Assembly: GCA_947631345.1 (NCBI GenBank)
Contig: CANRKW010000067.1
Location: forward strand, 1 to 5,738
Reading direction: 5' to 3'
From: an uncultured Bacilli bacterium
GTDB lineage: Bacteria > Bacillota_I > Bacilli_A > RF39 > UBA660
DNA: 5,738 bases
The notes under the pieces: generated by a model
What the model was told of the DNA's origin: nothing
Database searches by the model: none
The model's input: only the letters and a program-made list of their open reading frames with translations
Made by a program: the position numbers and the translations under genes
Shown here: positions 1-5,035 of the stretch, piece after piece
Position numbering within the stretch: position 1 is the first letter of the stretch
Layout of the letters: every line of letters begins with the position of its first letter

Positions 1-76
1 TTATATAAGCAAAACTAACACCAATTGTTAAAATTAATATTGTAACTAATGTTACTACTAAATATTTTTTCTTCAT
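1..76 (-). CDS. N-terminus of an exported or membrane-anchored protein (partial)
   Basis: Only the first 25 codons are in the window; the gene runs off the low-coordinate edge. The peptide starts MKKKYL, continues with a hydrophobic run of about 15 residues rich in V, T, I and L, and then reads GVSFAYI. This is a typical export signal or N-terminal membrane anchor. The ending G-x-S/T-F-A-Y resembles the signal peptides of TasA/camelysin-type proteins processed by SipW-like signal peptidases, but this is only a resemblance in a few residues. The ATG at 74-76 is preceded by AAAGGA at 88-93 with an 11-base spacer, in line with the 9-12-base spacers of most other genes here. No promoter is evident in the 24 bases between this ATG and the terminator at 101-132, so expression probably needs read-through from the promoter at 282-310. 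Mature function cannot be judged. Confidence 0.75.
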   Translation of the reverse strand, partial: MKKKYLVVTLVTILILTIGVSFAYI

Positions 77-100
77 AAACTTCTTTTTCCTTTCCAATAC

Positions 101-132
101 AAAAAACACACATATGAAAAAACTATGTGTGT
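101..132 (-). terminator. Intrinsic terminator directly upstream of the exported-protein gene
   Basis: Read on the minus strand, ACACACATA (124-132) pairs perfectly with TATGTGTGT (106-114) around a 9-base loop and is followed at once by a run of T (101-105). The stem is weak (four G-C pairs of nine) but has the normal layout. It is the first terminator-like structure downstream of rlmH, so it may end the rplI-rlmH operon. It lies only 7 bases before the Shine-Dalgarno of the next gene and downstream of a separate promoter, which is the layout of a leader attenuator. Confidence 0.6.
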
Positions 133-157
133 ACACAAAAACACGAAAGGTTATTCG

Positions 158-208
158 CTAATAATAACCCCCCCCGATTTTCAAATTTTCGAAAGAGATT
201 ATATTCAT
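158..208 (-). CDS. 16-codon leader ORF containing a G8 run
   Basis: ATG at 206-208 opens MNIISFENLKIGGGYY and ends with TAG at 158-160. A strong Shine-Dalgarno AAAGGAG (220-226) lies 11 bases upstream, and the sigma-A promoter at 282-310 would place it about 70 nt into the transcript. The three glycines come from a run of eight G (168-175). The start lies between the arms of the long leader stem, and the stop falls between the arms of the inner hairpin. The peptide has no recognisable family and may matter only through ribosome position, as leader peptides do. With nine G the same start would read 28 codons and stop at 123-125, in the terminator. With ten G it would stop at 151-153. Coding is inferred from the ribosome binding site and context; it is too short for composition tests. 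Confidence 0.4.
   Translation of the reverse strand: MNIISFENLKIGGGYY
168..175. repeat. G8/C8 homopolymer tract
   Basis: Eight consecutive C on the plus strand (G on the minus strand) in sequence that is otherwise roughly three-quarters A+T. It lies inside the small leader ORF and next to the inner hairpin. Mononucleotide G/C runs of this length are known slippage-prone contingency tracts in other bacteria. Variability here is not shown by one sequence. Confidence 0.9.
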
Positions 209-281
209 ACTTTCGTGTTCTCCTTTATATTTTTGTAGAATTTTCTTTTTATTTAATTTTTGTTCTTTACTCTACATATTC

Positions 282-310
282 ATATTACAATATTTTTATA
301 TCTTTTTCAA
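282..310 (-). promoter_or_regulatory. Sigma-A promoter for the leader and exported-protein gene
   Basis: On the minus strand, TTGAAA (305-310), a 17-base spacer and TAATAT (282-287). Both hexamers are close to consensus and the spacing is optimal; the predicted start is near 275. It lies just after rlmH and upstream of the structured leader, and no other promoter is visible before the gene at 1-76. Confidence 0.65.
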
Positions 311-323
311 GTCAGATTTTTTC

Positions 324-351
324 TATTTATTATTTATTATTTATTATTTAT
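324..351. repeat. Four perfect tandem copies of the heptamer TATTTAT
   Basis: Units at 324-330, 331-337, 338-344 and 345-351 are identical; on the minus strand each is ATAAATA. The array covers the rlmH stop codon (344-346) and ends 13 bases upstream of the -35 box at 305-310, i.e. at about -49 to -76 relative to the predicted start. That is where UP elements act and where copy-number-variable repeats modulate promoters in some pathogens. Confidence 0.85.
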
Positions 352-781
352 TATATTTTTCATTATTTAATATTTTAAATACTCTATATATTTGTTCTAA
401 AAGAATACCTCTAAATAATCCGTGTGGAAATGTTAGTTTTGAAAATGATAATAATTCATTACTCATTTCTTTTACTTTTTTTGTAAGTCCTTCACTTCCA
501 CCTATAATAAATGTTATATTAGATTTTCCATTTATAAGTAAGTTATTTATTTTATCTTTAAATTCTTCTGTATTATAAGTGTTTCCTTCAATACATAGTG
601 ATATTATATAATCATTTGGATTTAATTTCTTTAGTATTTCTTTTTCTTCTTCTAAAATATTTGAGTCTTTTAATTCTATTATTTCTAATTTATGATATTT
701 ATTTATTCTTTTTAAATAATCATTAGTTAAATCTTTTAAATATTCCTCTTTTAATTTTCCTACACATATTATCTTTATCAT
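344..781 (-). CDS. rlmH: 23S rRNA (pseudouridine-1915-N3)-methyltransferase RlmH
   Basis: A SPOUT-class methyltransferase that uses SAM to methylate N3 of pseudouridine 1915 in helix 69 of 23S rRNA, acting as a homodimer on the assembled 70S ribosome. The 145-residue protein starts MIKIICVGKLKEEYLKD, has the knot SAM-binding segment IIGGSEG (92-98), then LTFPH (116-120) and LLEQIYRVFKI (127-137), all RlmH hallmarks. The family is usually 155-160 residues, so this is slightly short but complete. ATG overlaps the walJ stop as ATGA, and AAGG (789-792) lies 7 bases upstream. It is the last gene of the operon. Oddities: the conserved tail Y-H-K reads Y-N-K (143-145), and FPHQ reads FPHG. The tail of one subunit is known to contribute to the composite active site of the other, so the change could matter. 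The stop codon lies within a heptamer repeat. Confidence 0.95.
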   Translation of the reverse strand: MIKIICVGKLKEEYLKDLTNDYLKRINKYHKLEIIELKDSNILEEEKEILKKLNPNDYIISLCIEGNTYNTEEFKDKINNLLINGKSNITFIIGGSEGLTKKVKEMSNELLSFSKLTFPHGLFRGILLEQIYRVFKILNNEKYNK

Positions 782-1536
782 ATACTTACCTTAGTTATTG
801 TATCTTGACTTGCACATTGTAAATCATTTATTTCTATATTATTTTCTTTTAAAATTGTTCTTACTGTATTAATTGCAAGACTTGGTGAATTGTTTTCTTG
901 TGAAAGATGGGCTAATATTACCTTTTTTGTGTTTTCTCCAATTAATTTTCTTAAATATCCTGCACATAATTCATTTGACATATGTCCTTTATCACTTAAA
1001 ATTCGCCTTTGTAAATATTCTGGATATGGACCTTTTATTAGTTTTTCAGTATCGTGATTACTTTCAATTATATAATAAGTTTTATTCTTTAAATAACTAA
1101 AGTATCTTTGATTTATATAACCAGTATCAGTTATATAAACTACACTTTCACTATCATTTTCTATTAAATATCCATTTATTGTTATTGAATCATGTGATAA
1201 AGGAATCGGTTTTATTAATATACCGTCTAATACTATTTCGTCTAATAAATAATTTGTTTTTTCATATGAATCATCTAATATAGATTCTGCTATTTCTTTT
1301 GTTATGTATAATTCTGGTTTTACTTTGTTTAAAAACACTTTTAATCCATATGTATGATCTGTATGTTCGTGTGTTATAAGTAAGATATCTATTTCTTTTG
1401 GATCTACATTTATTTCACTTAATTTTTCTTTTATTTGCTTATAAGAAAATCCAACATCAATTAGTATTTTCTTGTTATTTATGTTTATGTATGTTGAATT
1501 TCCTTTTGAGCCACTTCCTAAAACTACTACATCCAT
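778..1536 (-). CDS. walJ: MBL-fold metallohydrolase WalJ/YycJ
   Basis: A metallo-beta-lactamase-fold protein of the YycJ/WalJ family. In Bacillus and Streptococcus relatives (WalJ/VicX) it is linked to the WalRK wall-homeostasis system and to coordinating cell division with DNA replication; the enzyme is probably a nuclease-like phosphodiesterase. The 252-residue protein opens MDVVVLGSGSKGNSTYI, the family's characteristic start, and has the metal motif THEHTDH (55-61; H56, H58, D60, H61). Later metal or active-site candidates are H115, D137, H161, H185 and H210. I place the start at ATG 1534-1536, which overlaps the previous stop as TAATG; the GTG at 1546-1548 adds only four residues and belongs to the weak GTGGA ribosome-binding region. 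It ends in TGA overlapping rlmH. Length matches the family. No walR, walK, walH or walI is seen next to it. Confidence 0.9.
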   Translation of the reverse strand: MDVVVLGSGSKGNSTYININNKKILIDVGFSYKQIKEKLSEINVDPKEIDILLITHEHTDHTYGLKVFLNKVKPELYITKEIAESILDDSYEKTNYLLDEIVLDGILIKPIPLSHDSITINGYLIENDSESVVYITDTGYINQRYFSYLKNKTYYIIESNHDTEKLIKGPYPEYLQRRILSDKGHMSNELCAGYLRKLIGENTKKVILAHLSQENNSPSLAINTVRTILKENNIEINDLQCASQDTITKVSI

Positions 1537-3017
1537 TAGTATATCCACTCAATTCCGTCACCTAGAGGATCTAGGTATTCTCCATTTAAACTTATTCTAA
1601 AGTCTAAGTGTGTTCCTGTACTCCATCCAGTTGAACCCATATATCCTATTATTTCTCCTGCTTCAACTTCTTTGTTTAAGAATATATCTGGTGAAAAGTC
1701 TGCTAAGTGCATATAAACTGTTTGATATCCAGAACCATGGTCTATCCAAATGTTATTTCCCATACTCCAGTGATTATAACCTATTTGTGTTATTACACCA
1801 CGATTTGCTGCATATATGTTTGAACCATATCCTGTACCAGAAATATCTATACCATTGTGGAACTCACGCGCTCCGTCAATAGGATCAAAACGCCATCCAA
1901 AGTATTCTGTAATAACGTATGGTGTTAATGTTGGCCAGTGCCAAGTATGTAAATCTCCTGGGTTGTTTGTACTTAAACCACCTTTTACTATTATTTCTGT
2001 TGTTGGTTCTGATATTACTACATCTTTACTACTATCACTATTTAATTGTGTAATTATTCCATTTATTGATTCTGTTGTGTATGTAACTCTACTTACACCA
2101 TTTTGTCCAGCTTGACTAGTATAAGTTGTTCCAACTGGTAACATATTGTCATATTGTATTTCTGTTTTATAATAAGTTGGTCTATCTTCAACTATTAGAT
2201 TTTTTACTATTACACTTACTTTTGGATTAATTAAGCCTATATTTAGTTCTTGTCCAGCATACAATAAAGCTTTTTCATTAATAATATTTGGGTTTACTAT
2301 TAATAATTCTCTTACGTTTAATTCATATTCGTTTGCTATTTCTTTTATAGTTTCTCCTGCTCTTACTATGTGAACACCAAGATTATCTTCTGTACCAAAT
2401 AATATGAATCTACTTAAGTCATCACTATTTGTAAATATTTTATCTTCTGTACTTATGTATTTTTCTTTTATTGTTATTTCTTCTCTTAAAGAAATATCTT
2501 GTATTGTGTTTCCAGTTGTAGTTATTTTATCTTGTTTGCTTTCTAAGTATTTTTGATATTGTTCTTCATTAACAAAGGCTTTTATTGTTGTATCAATTGC
2601 TGTATCAAAATCTTCTTTCTTTAAAATATTAAATGTTTCAATATTATTTTCTCCGTGTATTATTGTAACTTCATAACCTTTGACTGTGAAAGGTTTTACA
2701 TCTTTTATTTTTTCATATATTTCGTCTACACTGTTTAATTTTCCTGTATAAGTTACTAATTTTGTTGTTTCTAAACCTAATGGAGCATATATTTTCTTTA
2801 CTCCAAATTTTCTTTTTAAACTTTCTTGTGTTTTATCTATTAAATCATATAACTCATCTTCATCTTCTATTATTCCAATTATTTCTCCATCTAGATATAC
2901 TTGATAAACAGTAGATGGTGTATCTATATAATCTTTTCTATCTAAACCTAAAATGAAAATTAAACTGGAGAGTACCACCAAAAACAGAACCCCTAAATAA
3001 ATACTTTTTCTATTCAT
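1536..3017 (-). CDS. Membrane-anchored M23 peptidase with LysM and G5 domains
   Basis: A cell-wall protein predicted to cleave peptidoglycan cross-bridges or to activate other hydrolases outside the membrane. The 493-residue protein has an N-terminal membrane segment (about 6-24) after MNRKS, a region (about 35-210) starting VYQVYLDGEIIGIIEDEDEL that resembles the N-terminal parts of other Bacillota M23 proteins, a LysM domain (about 214-260, HIVRAGETIKEIANEY ... LLYAGQELNI), a G5 domain (about 264-347) and an M23 domain (about 365-485). M23 residues: H387 and D391 (HNGID), H437 (YMHL), H470 (THLDF). The motif normally reading H-x-H reads H-L-D: D472 replaces the third zinc-ligand His, so activity may be altered. 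ATG at 3015-3017 overlaps the end of dnaB by 8 bases and has TGAGGA 9 bases upstream; the GTG at 3030-3032 lies in that Shine-Dalgarno and is rejected. Stop TAA overlaps the walJ start. Confidence 0.9.
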   Translation of the reverse strand: MNRKSIYLGVLFLVVLSSLIFILGLDRKDYIDTPSTVYQVYLDGEIIGIIEDEDELYDLIDKTQESLKRKFGVKKIYAPLGLETTKLVTYTGKLNSVDEIYEKIKDVKPFTVKGYEVTIIHGENNIETFNILKKEDFDTAIDTTIKAFVNEEQYQKYLESKQDKITTTGNTIQDISLREEITIKEKYISTEDKIFTNSDDLSRFILFGTEDNLGVHIVRAGETIKEIANEYELNVRELLIVNPNIINEKALLYAGQELNIGLINPKVSVIVKNLIVEDRPTYYKTEIQYDNMLPVGTTYTSQAGQNGVSRVTYTTESINGIITQLNSDSSKDVVISEPTTEIIVKGGLSTNNPGDLHTWHWPTLTPYVITEYFGWRFDPIDGAREFHNGIDISGTGYGSNIYAANRGVITQIGYNHWSMGNNIWIDHGSGYQTVYMHLADFSPDIFLNKEVEAGEIIGYMGSTGWSTGTHLDFRISLNGEYLDPLGDGIEWIY

Positions 3018-4359
3018 CACTATTATCCTCACTTTTTAAATAATTCTTAAAGTTTGTATAACTTCTTTCAAACATTAAATCTACTGTGCCTACACTACCA
3101 CTTCTGTGTTTTGATATTATTAATTCTACTGGCGATAATGTGGGGCGGTCTTTTGATTTGAATTTGTAATAATCATCACAATATATAAACATTACAATAT
3201 CTGCATCTTGCTCGATTGAACCACTATCCCTTAAGTCACTCATCAAAGGTCTTTTGTCTTCTCTTGCTTCAACACCACGTGATAGTTGTGCTAGGGCGAT
3301 TACAGGCACTTCTAATTCCATGGCTAGTTTTTTTAAGTCTCTTGATATTTCACTTATTTCGTTTTGTTTTTGTCCAGCATATTTGCTTGAACCACTTATT
3401 AATTGTAAATAGTCTATTATTATTACATCTAGGCCTTTTTCTGAAGTTTTTAATTTTCTACATTTGCTTCTTATTTCAGATACTGTAATTCCAGCTGTGT
3501 CGTCAATATACATAGTGGTATCTGCTAATAAACTTAAAGTTTCATTATATTTTTTCCAATCGGTATTGTCAAAACGACCTGTTCTTAATTTTTGTGAGTC
3601 AATTCCACCGATTGAAGAAAACATCCTATTAACTATTTGTACAGAACTCATTTCTAGATTAAATAAAGCCACTGATTTTTTGTATTGAATAGCCATATTG
3701 GTGGCCATATTGTTTGCTAAACTTGATTTTCCCATACCAGGACGACCTGCAATTATTATTAGTTCGTTTTCGTGAAAACCTGTTGTTCTTTTGTCTAAAT
3801 CGTAAAATCCTGTCGGTACTCCTGTTACTTCTCCACCATTTTTTGCTAAAAACTCTATTTGTGCTTGGGCTTTTTCTAGTACATCTTGAATTGGCTTTAT
3901 TTCTTTTACCATTCTTTCACTATTTACACTTAGTATGTTTTTTTCTGCTGATTCAACAATTGTGGATACATCTTCTTTTTCTTCATAGCACTCATCTATA
4001 ATTTGAGTTGATTTGTTTATTAATGATCTTAATACGTATTTTTCAAAAATTATGTTTATATAGTAATCTACATTTTTAGGAATTGCTACCGAATCTATAA
4101 TTTCTGTTAAATATTCATATCCTCCAACAGAACCTAAAAGCTTATCTTTTTCTAGTTCATTTGATACTGTAGTTATATCTACTGCAATATCACTGTTTTT
4201 TAATTTTTGTAGTGCATTAAATATGTGCTTATGTGATTCTAAATAAAACATTTCTGTTTTTAATTCCTCACATACTTTTTCAAGCGCGGTTTTGCTTAAA
4301 AATGCACACCCCAAAGCATTTATTTCTGCTTCTATGTTTTGTGGTTCTTTTCTTGCCAT
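3010..4359 (-). CDS. dnaB: Replicative DNA helicase DnaB
   Basis: The hexameric 5'-3' helicase of the replication fork (called DnaC in B. subtilis); it unwinds parental DNA ahead of polymerase III and recruits primase. The 449-residue protein has the DnaB N-terminal helical domain (about 5-110), a linker, and the RecA-type motor (about 175-440). Visible motifs: Walker A GRPGMGKSS (205-213), catalytic Glu in FNLEMS (E236), Walker B DVIIIDYLQL (D316), ALAQLSRGVEAR (355-366), DLRDSGSIEQDADIV (375-389) and the KHRSG finger (417-421; R419, usually KHRNG). Length and motif order are normal, and no intein is present. ATG at 4357-4359 follows rplI by 3 bases; its Shine-Dalgarno AAGGTGG (4370-4376) is formed by the last codons of rplI. 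Stop is TAG. The rplI-dnaB pairing is common in Bacillota. Confidence 0.97.
   Translation of the reverse strand: MARKEPQNIEAEINALGCAFLSKTALEKVCEELKTEMFYLESHKHIFNALQKLKNSDIAVDITTVSNELEKDKLLGSVGGYEYLTEIIDSVAIPKNVDYYINIIFEKYVLRSLINKSTQIIDECYEEKEDVSTIVESAEKNILSVNSERMVKEIKPIQDVLEKAQAQIEFLAKNGGEVTGVPTGFYDLDKRTTGFHENELIIIAGRPGMGKSSLANNMATNMAIQYKKSVALFNLEMSSVQIVNRMFSSIGGIDSQKLRTGRFDNTDWKKYNETLSLLADTTMYIDDTAGITVSEIRSKCRKLKTSEKGLDVIIIDYLQLISGSSKYAGQKQNEISEISRDLKKLAMELEVPVIALAQLSRGVEAREDKRPLMSDLRDSGSIEQDADIVMFIYCDDYYKFKSKDRPTLSPVELIISKHRSGSVGTVDLMFERSYTNFKNYLKSEDNSDE
3026..3031 (-). promoter_or_regulatory. Shine-Dalgarno that fixes the M23 peptidase start
   Basis: TGAGGA on the minus strand lies 8-9 bases before the ATG at 3015-3017. 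The competing in-frame GTG (3030-3032) is inside this element, so it would have no ribosome binding site of its own. The element is within the end of dnaB, allowing translational coupling. Confidence 0.7.
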
Positions 4360-4362
4360 TTA

Positions 4363-4803
4363 TTAAGCACCACCTTCAATTGTTATTTTTAAGTTTGCTG
4401 TTACTTCTTTATGTAAATTAATCTTTATTATATGTATTCCAATAGTATTCAAATTATCAGAATCTACTGTTTTTTTATCTATAATTATGTTCTTCTTTTT
4501 TAATTCTTCAACTATTTGTTTTGTTGTAACACTTCCAAAAACTTTTCCATTTTGAGATGTTTTTACTTTAAATGTTAGAGATAATTTTTCTATTTTTTCT
4601 TTTAATATATTAGATTCTTTTATTATTTGTTCTTCTTTTTCTAATCTATCTTTTATTTGTACATCTAACACTTCTTTACTTTTTTGCGTTGCCATCACGG
4701 CTTTTTTGTTCTTTATAAGAAATGTGCCATATCCATCTTTTACTTCCTTTATTTCATCCTTTTTTCCTGTTCCTTTGACATTTTCAATAAGTATTACTTT
4801 CAT
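4363..4803 (-). CDS. rplI: Large ribosomal subunit protein bL9
   Basis: A two-domain protein near the L1 stalk base of the 50S subunit that helps keep reading frame and translocation fidelity. The 146-residue protein starts MKVILIENVKGTGKKDEI, exactly the family start; it has the long connecting helix (about 45-75) and the C-terminal domain with GKVFGSVTTKQIVEELK and a basic-to-acidic tail ending ITIEGGA. The N-terminal RNA-binding loop reads GYGTFLIKNKKAV, one residue shorter than the usual GYAxNFL form and without its Asn. I choose ATG 4801-4803; a GTG at 4816-4818 would add five residues but is part of the Shine-Dalgarno GAGAGGTG. It is first in the operon, behind two promoters and a leader hairpin, with dnaB 3 bases downstream. 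The TAA stop is at 4363-4365. Confidence 0.96.
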   Translation of the reverse strand: MKVILIENVKGTGKKDEIKEVKDGYGTFLIKNKKAVMATQKSKEVLDVQIKDRLEKEEQIIKESNILKEKIEKLSLTFKVKTSQNGKVFGSVTTKQIVEELKKKNIIIDKKTVDSDNLNTIGIHIIKINLHKEVTANLKITIEGGA

Positions 4804-4815
4804 AAGTAAGTAAGA

Positions 4816-4824
4816 CACCTCTCT
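4816..4824 (-). promoter_or_regulatory. Shine-Dalgarno that fixes the rplI start
   Basis: AGAGAGGTG on the minus strand, 12 bases before the ATG at 4801-4803. The final GTG is in frame with rplI but is part of the ribosome binding site; the conserved bL9 N-terminus begins at the ATG. The spacer is on the long side, as elsewhere in this window. Confidence 0.7.
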
Positions 4825-4828
4825 TTCT

Positions 4829-4861
4829 AAGGTAAAAAATTTAAGTATTTTTTTTAACCTT
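4829..4861 (-). promoter_or_regulatory. Leader hairpin upstream of rplI
   Basis: Minus-strand AAGGTT plus an A run (from 4861) can pair with a T run plus ACCTT (to 4829), giving about 11 pairs with one bulged T. It begins at about the start site predicted for the proximal promoter and ends 4 bases before the Shine-Dalgarno. It has no terminator-type T tract. It may stabilise the mRNA 5' end or serve as a control site; the low G+C makes this tentative. Confidence 0.35.
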
Positions 4862-4870
4862 CGTTAGTTA

Positions 4871-4899
4871 ATTATATCAATAATTTTACAAAATTGCAA
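4871..4899 (-). promoter_or_regulatory. Proximal sigma-A promoter (P2) of the rplI operon
   Basis: On the minus strand TTGCAA (4894-4899), a 17-base spacer, and consensus TATAAT (4871-4876) preceded by TGA, giving an extended -10 (TGnTATAAT). Predicted start near 4864, leader about 60 nt. This is the closest match to consensus in the window, suiting a constitutively needed ribosomal protein and helicase operon. Confidence 0.75.
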
Positions 4900-4928
4900 A
4901 AGTGCAGAGGAAGGTACAATTTTATAAA

Positions 4929-4949
4929 ACTTTTTAATACTTAAAAAGT
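4929..4949. promoter_or_regulatory. Perfect 9+3+9 palindrome on the P1 start site
   Basis: Arms ACTTTTTAA (4929-4937) and TTAAAAAGT (4941-4949) around a 3-base centre. It overlaps the end of the P1 -10 box and is centred at the predicted P1 start (about 4940), a typical repressor position. No T tract follows, so it is unlikely to be a terminator. AT-rich palindromes do occur by chance. Confidence 0.35.
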
Positions 4950-4975
4950 ATAACATATTAAATTAGAATAATCAA
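4947..4975 (-). promoter_or_regulatory. Distal sigma-A promoter (P1) of the rplI operon
   Basis: On the minus strand TTGATT (4970-4975), a 17-base spacer, and TATACT (4947-4952) preceded by TGT, an extended -10. Predicted start near 4940, giving a leader of about 137 nt that passes through P2. It lies downstream of the carboxypeptidase terminator, so it starts a new transcription unit. Confidence 0.65.
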
Positions 4976-5010
4976 CACTTTTATAAAACTTTAGTTTGTT
5001 TTTTCTTGAT

Positions 5011-5035
5011 ATAAAAAATACGCCTTAAGCGTATT
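5011..5035 (-). terminator. Intrinsic terminator of the carboxypeptidase gene
   Basis: On the minus strand AATACGC (5029-5035) pairs with GCGTATT (5017-5023) around a 5-base loop, followed by a T run (5013-5016) and AT. The upstream arm includes the first two bases of the TAA stop codon (5034-5036). It separates the carboxypeptidase from the rplI operon. The flanking T-rich sequence on the plus strand would also let it work in the other direction. Confidence 0.75.

Larger units (their letters stand above)
101..276 (-). promoter_or_regulatory. Structured 5' leader (putative attenuator) of the exported-protein gene
   Basis: The predicted transcript begins near 275. Seen on the minus strand, in order: a 5'-terminal hairpin, TGTAGAGT (269-276) with ATTCTACA (234-241), 8 pairs including one G-U; a Shine-Dalgarno AAAGGAG (220-226); a short ORF (158-208); a long-range stem AACACGAAAG (210-219) with CTTTCGTGTT (140-149), 10 perfect pairs extendable by wobbles into the Shine-Dalgarno; an inner hairpin GGTTATT (163-169) with AATAACC (149-155); and the terminator (101-132). 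CGAAAG (210-215) can instead pair with a nearer CTTTCG (190-195), so two folds compete and the second puts the ATG in its loop. I do not recognise a known riboswitch, T-box, SRP, 6S or tmRNA signature. It could also be a free-standing small RNA of about 170 nt ended by the terminator. Confidence 0.45.
4920..4992. repeat. 14-base direct repeat flanking promoter P1
   Basis: TTTTATAAAACTTT occurs exactly at 4920-4933 and 4979-4992, 59 bases apart, one on each side of P1 (4947-4975). Each copy contains the 10-base palindrome TTTTATAAAA. Possible paired protein-binding sites, or the trace of a short duplication. Confidence 0.55.

Noticed and set aside
127..136. Palindrome TGTGTACACA as an operator
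   Set aside because: It overlaps the terminator's 5' arm and arises from the same TG/AC-rich bases; there is no promoter next to it.
158..208. Type I toxin peptide
   Set aside because: The 16-residue peptide is not a hydrophobic membrane helix with charged ends, and no antisense RNA promoter is evident.
101..276. A known riboswitch, T-box, SRP RNA, 6S RNA or tmRNA
   Set aside because: I find no conserved core of these classes (for example no T-box motif or SRP loop sequence). A covariance-model search would settle it.
324..351. Heptamer array as a CRISPR
   Set aside because: Units are 7 bases with no spacers, and there are no cas genes.
127..378. 83-residue plus-strand ORF rich in F, Y, I and L
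   Set aside because: It lies opposite the leader, promoter and heptamer repeat; its composition is what T-rich DNA gives in any frame, it has no clear ribosome binding site, and it ends inside rlmH.
778..780. TGA read as tryptophan (Mycoplasma-type code)
   Set aside because: TGA ends walJ at the family's normal length and within an ATGA overlap; Trp codons in the M23 protein and DnaB are TGG.
873..4421. Eight plus-strand ORFs of 62-99 residues within 873-4421
   Set aside because: All are antisense to well-conserved minus-strand genes, are leucine/phenylalanine-rich as complements of lysine/glutamate-rich codons, and match no family I recognise.
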